From RBG-16-34-14 sp963798865 (GTDB taxonomy: Bacteria; Bacteroidota; Ignavibacteria; Ignavibacteriales; Ignavibacteriaceae), in NCBI GenBank assembly GCA_963798865.1, contig CAWCVZ010000005.1:310001-374000 (forward strand): a DNA stretch of 64,000 nt. The letters are read 5' to 3'. Positions 37,643-46,811 of the stretch are shown piece after piece. Within the stretch, counting starts at the first letter, position 1. Every line of letters starts with the position of its first letter. Below the pieces are notes generated by a model. That model was not told the origin of the DNA, made no database searches, and saw only the letters and a program-made list of their open reading frames with translations. Position numbers and translations under genes: made by a program.

Positions 37643-39634
37643 GTGGTAAACATAACCAACCATAAAAAAGAAGTTTCCTGCAAAACATTGATCCCGGTTT
37701 TTAACGCAGTTAAAGAGAAGAAAATTGATCTCGCTAAAATAATAGAAGGGATTCCATATGATCTGAATTATTTATTGAATAAGCATGAACGAATTGAATG
37801 GTGGGTTTACTGCAAAATAATTTCTAATGCAAGAAAATATTTTACTCCTTTAGAATTTGAAAAAATGGGGAAAAAATATGTGAAGGACGGTTCTTATATT
37901 GAGGGAGTTTTAGGAGCATTTTTTCTTTTCTCATCAAACAAATTATTAAGAATTCTCGAGAAGCATTTCTTTAGAATGGGTGAGAATAGTTTTACCTGCA
38001 TTAAACATATTACGGAATATACTAATGTAAACACATTGAAAGTAACAGCTTACATCGATGATAAACATGAATTCTGCCCTGAGATTTTTCTTATATCAAA
38101 GGGAGTATGGGAACAATTCGGTGAGCAGGTTGGCCATAAAGAATTTAAAATTGATGTTACCTGGATCCACCAGGGTGTAATTTTTATAGTTTCATGGAAA
38201 AGAGAAGGAATTCTATTCAAGTTAAAAAGATGGCTGCACTGGTTATTTAATATTAGGAAAGCATTCCTGGATTTAACGGATTCCCACGAAGAATTATTAA
38301 ACCAGTATAATAAATTGGAGGAATCCAAAAAAATTTTACAACAACAAACCACTCAGCTTAAAACCGCCTACGAGATTACAAAATCTATCCGGCGGAGTTC
38401 TGATATAAGAGAAACATTAAACACAATAGCTGAGGCATTAGTTAAGGATGCCGGGTTTTCATCCGCTCATATAAAATTATTTAAAGATTTTGACGACACA
38501 GAAATTAATCTGAAGGTTCACAGTGGAGCCGAAGATAAAATAGTCTCGCCGATTTTCCTGCCTTTAATTATTAATGAAATGACAATAGGTGAGATTGTTA
38601 TTTATCCTCAGATAGGAAAAGATTTAGAAGAGTGTAATGAGCTGCTGAAATATCTTACGCCGATAATTAATATAACCATTCACGATTCGCTTGTATTAAA
38701 CAGCGTTGTTGATCACCGGAACAATCTTGAGTTGAAAGTAAAAGAAAGAACAAACGAACTGGAAAAAGCACAGCAGTATAAGAACAATTTCTTTACAAAC
38801 ATATCTCACGAGTTCCGTACACCCCTTACATTAATACTTGGGCCCGTAAAACAAATCGCTGAAAGAATAAAGGATGATAAAGACAAAGAAGAGCTTAATA
38901 TTGTTCATAAGAATGCGAGAAAACTGCTTGGGCTTGTGAACCAGCTGCTTGATATTTCAAAGCTTGAATCAGGAAGTATGAAACTTCGTGCAGTTCCGCA
39001 AAATGTAATTCCATTGTTAAAAGGTTTGGTGCTCTCGTTTGCTTCTTATGCGGAAAGGAAAAGAATTACCCTGAAATTCACTTCAGCAGAAGACGAAATA
39101 CGGGCTTATGTAGAGAAAGAAAAAGTTGAAAAGGTAATTACAAACATACTTTCAAATGCGCTTAAGTTTACACCCGAAGGTGGAAAGATAGAAGTTGCGG
39201 TAAAACTCACCCCTTCTCCCTCCAAAGGAGGAGACAACTCGCTTTCAAAAGTCCCCTCCTCCGGAGAGCCTGTCCCGAACTTGTTTAGGGAGGATTTAGG
39301 GGTGGGTAAAAAGGGATTTGTTGAGATTACCGTTCGCGATACTGGAATTGGTATACCCAAAATGGAACTTCCTAAAATATTTGATCGTTTCTACCAGGTA
39401 GACGGAAGTCATAAAAGAGAACAGGAAGGAACGGGAATAGGTTTAGCACTCACAAAAGAATTAGTCGAACTACATAAAGGAACAATCCGGGTGGAAAGCG
39501 AAGATGGTAAAGGGACAAAGTTTACGGTTAGTATTCCCTTAGGGAAAGATCATCTGAAACCGGATGAAATTATAAGACTAATTAAGGCCGAACATGAAAT
39601 TACAGATTCAGCCATTGAAGAAGTTTACTGTTGA
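37643..39634 (+). CDS. sensor histidine kinase with unknown N-terminal sensor and GAF-like domain
   Basis: This 663-residue protein has GTG as start, with a strong AGGGGGA 9 bases upstream. Residues 1-205 form an unrecognised domain without a signal peptide or clear membrane span. A coiled coil follows (about 210-245), then a GAF-like region (250-360). The kinase core has the phospho-acceptor His in FFTNISHEFRTPL (about 390). ATPase motifs are NILSNALKFTPEGG, VRDTGIGIP and GTGIGLAL. About 35 residues inserted between the N and G1 boxes come from a palindromic repeat. It ends overlapping the response-regulator gene by 41 bases, and a one-base change there would fuse them. Confidence 0.9.
   Translation: MVNITNHKKEVSCKTLIPVFNAVKEKKIDLAKIIEGIPYDLNYLLNKHERIEWWVYCKIISNARKYFTPLEFEKMGKKYVKDGSYIEGVLGAFFLFSSNKLLRILEKHFFRMGENSFTCIKHITEYTNVNTLKVTAYIDDKHEFCPEIFLISKGVWEQFGEQVGHKEFKIDVTWIHQGVIFIVSWKREGILFKLKRWLHWLFNIRKAFLDLTDSHEELLNQYNKLEESKKILQQQTTQLKTAYEITKSIRRSSDIRETLNTIAEALVKDAGFSSAHIKLFKDFDDTEINLKVHSGAEDKIVSPIFLPLIINEMTIGEIVIYPQIGKDLEECNELLKYLTPIINITIHDSLVLNSVVDHRNNLELKVKERTNELEKAQQYKNNFFTNISHEFRTPLTLILGPVKQIAERIKDDKDKEELNIVHKNARKLLGLVNQLLDISKLESGSMKLRAVPQNVIPLLKGLVLSFASYAERKRITLKFTSAEDEIRAYVEKEKVEKVITNILSNALKFTPEGGKIEVAVKLTPSPSKGGDNSLSKVPSSGEPVPNLFREDLGVGKKGFVEITVRDTGIGIPKMELPKIFDRFYQVDGSHKREQEGTGIGLALTKELVELHKGTIRVESEDGKGTKFTVSIPLGKDHLKPDEIIRLIKAEHEITDSAIEEVYC
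39206..39306. repeat. palindromic repeat inserted in frame within the kinase gene
   Basis: The left arm (39206-39223, CTCACCCCTTCTCCCTCC) and right arm (39289-39306, GGAGGATTTAGGGGTGGG) are imperfect inverted complements. Inside are CTCC-AAA-GGAG and CTCCGGAG. The GC-rich composition contrasts with the flanking gene. It encodes low-complexity residues (TPSPSKGGDN ... REDLGVGK) absent from normal kinases and keeps the frame. Confidence 0.75.
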
Positions 39635-40439
39635 TGAACCAATAGTAAAACACGATCTCAATTTGGCTGCGGAAACAGAAAAGCTTCTATTGATAGTTGA
39701 AGATAATTCAGATGTTAGAAATTATATTAGAAATAATTTAGAACAAGAATACAGAATTCTTGAAGCTGTAGATGGGGAGGATGGCTGGAACAAGTCTGTC
39801 GATCATATACCCGATTTAATTATAAGCGATGTAATGATGCCGAAGATTGATGGATTTGAACTTTGCAAGAAATTAAAAACAGAGGAAAGAACTAGTCATA
39901 TCCCCATTATATTACTTACAGCAAAAGCGACAAGCCAGGACAAGATAGAAGGATTTGAAACGGGCGCAGACGAATATATAATGAAACCGTTTGAAACGGA
40001 TGAACTAAGGGTAAGAATAAAAAATCTTATTGAGCAAAGAAAAAGAATTCATGAACATTTCAGGAAACATGGGTTGGTTGAGTTAGACGAATCAAAAATT
40101 ACAGATATAGATAAAAAGTTTTTACAAAAAGTGTTGGATGCAGTTAACGAAAATATTTCCTGTACTTCATTTAATGTTGAATCGCTTGCAGAAAGATTAT
40201 CTGTTCACCGCTCTGTACTCCACAAAAAAATTGTTTCATTAACCGGTGAGCCGCCTGTAGAGTTTATCAGGATAATAAGATTGAAAAAAGCTGCAGAGCT
40301 GATAGAAAAGAAATTTGGTAACTTATCCGAAATTGCCCTGGAGGTGGGTTTTAATAACCCAGCTTACTTTTCCGAATGCTTTAAGAAACAATTCGGCATC
40401 TCTCCCTCTCAATACCCCCATAAGTTTAACAACAATTAA
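39594..40439 (+). CDS. response regulator with AraC-type DNA-binding domain
   Basis: This 281-residue protein has a receiver domain (about residues 30-145) with the phospho-acceptor Asp in LIISDVMMPKIDG and the conserved Lys in EYIMKPFE. A C-terminal AraC helix-turn-helix pair follows (about 180-278: FNVESLAERLSVHRSVLHKK and EIALEVGFNNPAYFSECFKKQFG). Together with the preceding kinase this is the domain order of hybrid two-component systems. The first 20 residues are not receiver sequence and overlap the kinase reading frame, so this may be one protein split by a +1 frameshift near 39625. As read, it would be translated by reinitiation. Confidence 0.88.
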   Translation: MKLQIQPLKKFTVDEPIVKHDLNLAAETEKLLLIVEDNSDVRNYIRNNLEQEYRILEAVDGEDGWNKSVDHIPDLIISDVMMPKIDGFELCKKLKTEERTSHIPIILLTAKATSQDKIEGFETGADEYIMKPFETDELRVRIKNLIEQRKRIHEHFRKHGLVELDESKITDIDKKFLQKVLDAVNENISCTSFNVESLAERLSVHRSVLHKKIVSLTGEPPVEFIRIIRLKKAAELIEKKFGNLSEIALEVGFNNPAYFSECFKKQFGISPSQYPHKFNNN

Positions 40440-40571
40440 CAATCGTCAAACATTCTTGTTTTAAAAAAGACAAATCAGTAAGAGATAACGACAAATCTGG
40501 TAGAATAACCCTTCACAAAACCTTATTTCTGAGAAAGTAATTTTTAATTATTGAATCAGGACTGATTCCGG

Positions 40572-40881
40572 ATGAACCCGATAAAAAGTGGAGTTATAAA
40601 TAATTTCATTCCAACAGAGTTTTACTTAAGCCAGAATAACCCGAACCCATTTAAAAGAAAAAACCACAATAAAATATTGTGTTGCATATAAAACGAGGGT
40701 AAAGATTACAGTCTTCAATTCTGAGGGTGAATTGATTGAAAGACTAATAGATGAAGAAAAGGAGTCCGGCACTTATGAAGTTGAATTTAACGCTTCCACG
40801 TATCTATCTGGCGGGATTTATTCTTATAGGTTAGAAGCCGGGAATTACTCTAAAGGAAAAGAGATGATCCTCCTGCGTTAA
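40572..40881 (+). pseudogene. stand-alone T9SS sorting domain remnant, frameshifted
   Basis: The frame from ATG 40572 reads MNPIKSGVINN and then FYLSQNNPNPFK. A second frame continues TTIKYCVAY ... VFNSEGELIERLIDEEKESG ... MILLR to the stop at 40881. The two join by removing one A, in either the A4 at 40653-40656 or the A6 at 40658-40663. The content is only a type A C-terminal sorting domain (about 100 residues), with no secretion signal and no cargo. It is most likely the last exon-like relic of a larger secreted protein whose front is lost. Confidence 0.75.
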
Positions 40882-40936
40882 TCCATCAGGGCGGATCGGA
40901 GGATAGGTTTACAAAAATAATTTTACTGGGGTTATT

Positions 40937-43048
40937 ATGAAAATATTATTACAAACTTTGTTTTTGATTTTACTGGCTATCATTTCTCTTGGCCATAACA
41001 CAAATGCACAAGATTTCTGGCAGCAAACTAATGGGCCATGGGGCGGAAGCATCTACTCTTTTGCCATCAATGCCGAAGGAGATATTTTTGCCGGAACTCA
41101 GGATGGAGGCGTTTTTCGTTCCACTAATAATGGAGAGAATTGGGCACAAACTGGTCTGACAAACATTTTCGTTTACGCCCTTGCAATTAATACCGGTGGG
41201 GATATTTTTGCCGGAACTTTAGGTAGCGGTATTATTCGTTCTACTGACAACGGGGATAACTGGACAGCCACTAATAACGGACTGTCAGACATGGAGGTTT
41301 TATCTCTTGCCGTTAATACCAGCGGGGATATTTTTGTCGGCACCTGGTGGAGCGGCGTTTTTCGTTCCACCGATAACGGGGAGAATTGGATAAAAATCAG
41401 TAGTGGCTTAACAACCACTTACAGTAAATTTATTTCCTCTCTTGCCATCAATTCAGATGGAGATATTTTTGCCGGAACTTACGATGGTGTTTTTCAGTCA
41501 ACCGATAATGGAGAGAATTGGATACAAACCAGCCTGACATACGTTATTGTTGAGGCCCTTGCTATTAATGATAGCGGAAATATTTTTGCGGGGTCGCGAT
41601 GGGATGGCATTTTTCGTTCCACCGATGATGGGGATAACTGGGTAAGCATTAATAGTGATCTAATTAATATTTCCTCTCTCGCCATCAATTCAGATGGAGA
41701 TATCTTTGCCGGGACCTTGAATGATGGAGTTTTCCGTTCTAATGATAATGGAGATAACTGGACAGCCATCAATAACGGCTTGATAAATATCTATAGTACT
41801 TATGTTAATTCTCTTGTTATCAATTCCTATGAAGATATTTTTATCGGGACTGGCGGAGTAGGTGTTTTTCGATCAACCGATAATGGGGATAATTGGGCAG
41901 CAATAAATACCGGCTTTGCAAATACTTCGGTTTATTCTATTGCCATTAATTCAGATGGAGATATCTTTTCCGGGGATCGATCTGGTGGCGCTGGCGTTTT
42001 TCGTTCTACTGATAACGGGAACATTTGGTCAGTTGTAAATACTGGATTGACAGAAACTTTTGTTTATTCTATTGCCATTAATTCAGATGGGGAACTCTTT
42101 GCCGGGACTTACGATGGTGTTTTTCGGTCAACTGATAATGGAGAGAATTGGATGCAAACCGGCTTGACTAATATTAGTGTCTACTCTCTTGCTATCAATT
42201 CCGGCGGTGATATTTTTGCAGGCATTAGTTACGGTTACATTCGTCGGTCAACCGATAACGGAAACAATTGGACACAAATTTTTTCGATAAGTTCAAGGGA
42301 AGGTCCCTCTCTTGCCATCAATTCCGCAGGCCATATCTTTGCCGGGACTTACGATGGTGTTTTTCATTCAACCGATAACGGGGATAATTGGATACAAACC
42401 AGTTTGACAAGTACCAGAGTTACCGAACTTGCCATCAATTGAGGCGGTAATATTTTTGCCGGGATTGAAGAATTTATCGGTGTTTTTCGCTTCAACCGAT
42501 AACGGGGATAATTGGAAACAAACAGTGCCAAACAATCATTTTTTTTAATGCTCTTTGCTATTAATACCGAAGGATATATTTTTGCTGGAACTTTAGAGGA
42601 TGGTGTTTTTCAGTCAACTGATAATGGGGATAATTGGACAGCTACAAATAGCGGGTTGACAAATACTCATGTTTCCTCTTTTGCTATTAATTCAGGCGGA
42701 TATATTTTTGCCGGGACTCACGGTGGCGTTTTTCGCAGTATTAACTCAACAACTTCTATTGGTGACGAAATGAACGTCACCTCCTCAGCATTTTCATTGA
42801 GTCAAAATTATCCCAATCCTTTTAACCCGGGTACAAAAATAAAATATTCCGTTCCCCAAACATCTCGGGTTCAGATTAAGGTTTATGATGTGTTGGGAAA
42901 TGAAGTTGCAACATTGGTAAATGAAGAAAAACCAGCTGGTGTTTATGAAGCGAATTGGAATGCAGCAAACTTATCCAGCGGAGTATATTTCTATCAGATT
43001 AAAGCGGGCAACTATGTTGAAACGAAGAAGATGATTCTGATGAAATAA
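40937..43048 (+). pseudogene. secreted beta-propeller-like repeat protein with T9SS sorting domain, interrupted
   Basis: A signal peptide (ending near NTNAQ) is followed by about 14 tandem repeats of roughly 38-43 residues. The pattern is SLAINSDGDIFAGTxxGVFR then STDNGDNWxxT, that is, Asp-box/BNR-like blades. The type A sorting domain follows at about 42785-43048 (SQNYPNPFNPGTKIKYSVP). The first frame stops at TGA 42440-42442, inside a repeat where Ser is expected. Further shifts occur near 42490 and in the T8 at 42539-42546. The final frame (42512-43048) carries the last two repeats and the sorting domain. A decayed surface protein or assembly errors in the near-identical repeats are both possible. 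Confidence 0.85.
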
Positions 43049-43056
43049 ACAAAGCT

Positions 43057-43121
43057 CTCCTTTAATCCCTCTCAATATTGATTTGCCAAAAGGCAGAGGG
43101 GCGAGAGGGATTAGGGGGGAG
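43057..43121. repeat. intergenic palindromic repeat
   Basis: The left arm CTCCTTTAATCCCTCTC (43057-43073) pairs imperfectly with GAGAGGGATTAGGGGGGAG (43103-43121), and a GCCAAAAGGC hairpin sits between them. The arms resemble those of the repeat inserted in the kinase gene. It starts 8 bases after the preceding stop codon and may double as a terminator, although no long T run follows. Confidence 0.65.
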
Positions 43122-43208
43122 GTTAAAAACATTACAGGTGCTCAATCATTCTGAAAATTGCAGCGATTGAACACACCTTTAATTAAATAAACATAATGGA
43201 GGTTCGTT

Positions 43209-45072
43209 ATGAAAAAGTTACAAGTACTATTTGTTCTTCTTTTCACAGTGTTTTTTTCTTACACTGTTATTGCACAGGAAGCAGGATTCAGAGGAAGAAA
43301 TCACCGATTAAATTTTCCGGAAAAAATCCATAATCCTTTAGGCACACCATTGGCTGCCGGGACATATACAGCCGGCAGTCGGTGGTGATTTCCCAACAAT
43401 AGATTCTGCATTTAATAAACTAAGCGTTGATGGTATCGCCGGAGAGGTTATATTGGAATTGACCGATAACCTGTACATCGCCCCGACAGATGATTATGGC
43501 TTCTTATTAAATGGACCCATTCCCGGAGCCGATGAAAATAATAGAGTAACTATAAAACCGGCGGCTAATAAAAATGTAGTTATTCAAGGAAGTGGATGGG
43601 CAACACTAACCTGTCTAAATGCCAGTTATGTAACTATCGATGGAGTAGCTCTAACAGGATCTACAACCCTCACATTTCACGCACTTTACAATAATCAATT
43701 TGATTGGAATGATGGTTTGGATTTTTCAGATAATTCCGATCACAATATAATTCAATACATAAATTTTATTACTGAAGATTACAATCGATTAGGTTGTGGT
43801 CTTGCATTGTACAGTCCCGTTAACGTCGGAATATCGGCTCCCGATAGCAATTCTATCCAAAATAATTTTGTAAAAAAAGGTGACTTGGGAATTCTACTGC
43901 AAGGAAGTATTAATATTAGAGCTGTCGGCAATATTATTAAGGAAAATATTGTTGGTTCGGAAAGCGATAGCTTAATTGGATGGGGAATTCACTTATTTAA
44001 GTCTCAAAATAGCATCGTAGAAAATAATGTTGTTCAAAACTTAAAAGTTAGTGGTCAAATTCCATCTGACGATTTAATAATTGGAATAAACTCATATTGG
44101 GGTAGCGGAGACATTATAAGGAATAATGTGGTTCATAATCTCAAAAGCAGTTCAGGATATACAAGCGTTGGAATACTGTTATCGGGAAGTTCCGGCGAAG
44201 AAGGCAATAACAATTTAGTTTATAATAATATGGTATATGATATTCAAAGTACCTCAACAGCTTTCAACAACAGAGTTACAGGAATTCAAATTTGGAATCA
44301 GAACAATCCTAAAATCTATTATAACTCCATATATCTATCGGGTATGGGTACAAACAAATATGGTTCAGCAGCTTTGTATATTGCATCGCAGTGTACAAAT
44401 GTAGAAGCAAAGAATAATATTTTCGTAAACACCCGGGATGAATCACCATATTGGGCAGCATCTATTTATAATTATTCTGGTTCAAACTTTACTTCAGATT
44501 ATAATGATCTTTTCATTGAATCAAACCAGTACAATTGTTTAGTAAAAATTGGGGGAACTAATTACAATACATTGGCAGATTGGCAAGCAACAGGGAAAGA
44601 TTTAAACAGCGGAACAGAAATGCCGAGTTTTGTTGATCCCTACTTGCATATAGACGGATCCATTGCAACATTTCTTGAATCACATGGAACTACTATAGCA
44701 GGAATAGACAATGATTTTGATGGAGATGCACGCAATGCAGCCACACCGGATATAGGTGCAGATGAATTTGACGGAATTGTTGGTGTTGAGGATGAAACGA
44801 CCCCGCCAACAGAATTTGCACTTGAACAGAACTATCCCAATCCATTTAATCCGGCAACAACAATAAAGTATTCAATACCGGAAATTAGTAAAGTTAGTTT
44901 AGCTTGCTTTAATCTGTTGGGTGAAAAAGTAATAACGTTAGTAAATGAAGAGAAGCCCGCAGGTATTTATGAGGTGAATTGGAGTGCAGCAAACCTGCCA
45001 AGCGGTGTTTATTTTTATCAGCTGAGGGCTGGAAAATATATTGAAACAAAGAAGATGGTATTAATTAAGTAG
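43209..45072 (+). pseudogene. secreted right-handed beta-helix protein with T9SS sorting domain, frameshifted
   Basis: ATG 43209 opens a signal peptide (MKKLQVLFVLLFTVFFSYTVIAQ), and that frame stops at 43388. The next frame supplies GGDFPTIDSAFNKLSVDG and continues intact to 45072, so one base near 43377-43380 is extra. The main body is a parallel beta-helix (NNFVKKGDLGILLQG, AVGNIIKENIVG, ENNVVQNL and similar), as in pectin-lyase-fold proteins. It ends with the sorting domain EQNYPNPFNPATTIKYSIP ... KKMVLIK. Carbohydrate binding or cleavage is possible but no catalytic residues are obvious. A terminator follows. Confidence 0.85.
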
Positions 45073-45091
45073 TTTTTTTTAAATCATATTC

Positions 45092-45117
45092 AGGGAGCTT
45101 CGGCTCCCTTTTTATTT
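45092..45117 (+). terminator. intrinsic terminator after beta-helix gene
   Basis: The stem AGGGAGC/GCTCCCT (45092-45098 with 45103-45109) has a TTCG tetraloop and is followed by CTTTTTATTTT. It lies 19 bases after the stop codon. Confidence 0.9.
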
Positions 45118-45238
45118 TGTATCGAATTTTCTTTAAGATTTTCATTGTGTAATTGATTCAACATTTTTATGTTTGGGCACAATATCATTGAAATTAGGAA
45201 TGTAATATTGCGGATTGTTGACAAGAACTAAAAATTTA

Positions 45239-46348
45239 TTGCAGAATAAAAAATTTCTTCCAGTGATCTTACTTCTTTTCTTTCTTCTTTTTAGGCTGGG
45301 GATATGTCGGGCATAGAATTATAAATTATAACACAATTCTTTCTGCGCTGCCGGAAATGGAGTTCTTTAATGACCTGGGCTGATACTCTTACTGCACATG
45401 CCTCAGATGCAGATTACAGGAAATCAACCGATCCCACTGAAGCTCCAAAACATTTTATAGATATTGATTATTATCCTGAGTTTGTTTCAACAGGTACAAT
45501 TCCGCAGGACTTTGATTCTATCGTTGCAATTCATGGTTATTCATTTGTAATTGATCATAGGAATTCTTCCGTGGGCTATCTTAAATACAACCGATTCTCT
45601 TCAGGCAGCTTTTGAAATTAATGATACGCATAAAGCAATGTTATTAGCTGCTGATCTTGGGCATTATATTGGTGATTCGCATATGCCATTACATGTAACC
45701 AGGAATTATAACGGTCAATACTCCGGTCAGAGTGGAGTTCATTCACGTTACGAATCAAATTTAATTGGAACATTCCAGAACCAGATAATTTATGATGGAG
45801 ACTCTCTTCAATATATAGAGAACTTGCCCGATTATGTTTTTAATATGATTTATGAAAACTATAAATATGTTGATTCAGTTTTACATGCAGATTCTGTTGC
45901 AAAAGCTTATGCCGGCAACACAACAAGCACTACTTATTATAATAAATTCTGGGAGATTGCAAAAAACTTTACAATAGATTTATTTAGAAAAGCTTCTTAT
46001 AAGTTAACTTGTGTTATTTATACTGCATGGATTAATGCCGGGGGTTCTTCCACCGGAATTTCTGAAAACAGAGAGAATTTTCTTCCCGGGTTTAATCTTT
46101 TACAGAATTATCCCAACCCATTTAACCCAACCACTAAAATAAAGTATTCGATTCCGAAATCATCCAACGTTGTGATCAAAGTATTTGATATTAATGGTAA
46201 AGAAATAGAAACAATTGTTAACGAAGAAAAACCTGCAGGCGCTTTTGAGATAACGTGGAATGCGGTTAACCTTCCTAGCGGAGTTTATTTTTGCCAGATA
46301 AAAGCTGGGAGTTTTTTACAAACAAGGAAGATGATATTGCTTAAATAA
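45239..46348 (+). pseudogene. S1/P1-type nuclease with T9SS sorting domain, multiply frameshifted
   Basis: Pieces in three frames make one zinc-dependent S1/P1 nuclease. They are a signal-like segment from TTG 45239 (FLPVILLLFFLL), GWGYVGHRIINYNTILS, WADTLTAHASDADYRK with HFIDID, then ILPWAILNTTDSLQ with GHYIGDSHMPLHV, and a sorting domain (LQNYPNPFNPTTKIKYSIP). Trp and His ligands of the trinuclear zinc site are present. Three single extra bases separate the pieces: A near 45293, C near 45374 and A near 45559. With three lesions this looks like real decay or a poorly read stretch. The family cleaves single-stranded nucleic acids outside the cell. Confidence 0.85.
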
Positions 46349-46811
46349 AGAAAACAAAAATACTCATAAGCATACCAATTTTTTACTTCTGATTACAACA
46401 AATAACCGAATGCAAATTTATTTTGCATTAAGAAATTTCCGTTGCAGAGATTTCTTTTAACTGAGCTCATAAAATTGAAAAGACCTATCATCTTAAAAAG
46501 ATAAATTCCAAAACAAAAATCCTTTCTTTTACTAAATCATTTCGATAAGTGAAAAAATAGAAGTTTCCTTACTGGTGAAATCTCTCCCGGGAAAAAAATA
46601 TAAATATCTTTAAATATTAAATTTTTATTATTGTGACACTTTTGTGAAGAAATAAAAATCATATAAATGTAAATTCTTTTCAAGATAAATTAACAACGTG
46701 GAAGAGATTTATTAAATTGAATTTACTTTTTTTATCCCCGCTACATTTCATATTCTATTATCAAACTCTAAGTAAACATAATTTTAAAGAAAGAAACTGT
46801 AAGGAGTAAAA
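46349..46811. other. intergenic region without recognised content
   Basis: These 463 AT-rich bases lie between the nuclease pseudogene and the next surface-protein gene. I see short hairpins (GCAAATTTATTTTGC near 46413) but no ORF, no repeat shared with the other palindromic elements and no convincing promoter. AAGGAGT at 46801-46807 is the Shine-Dalgarno sequence of the downstream gene. Confidence 0.5.
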
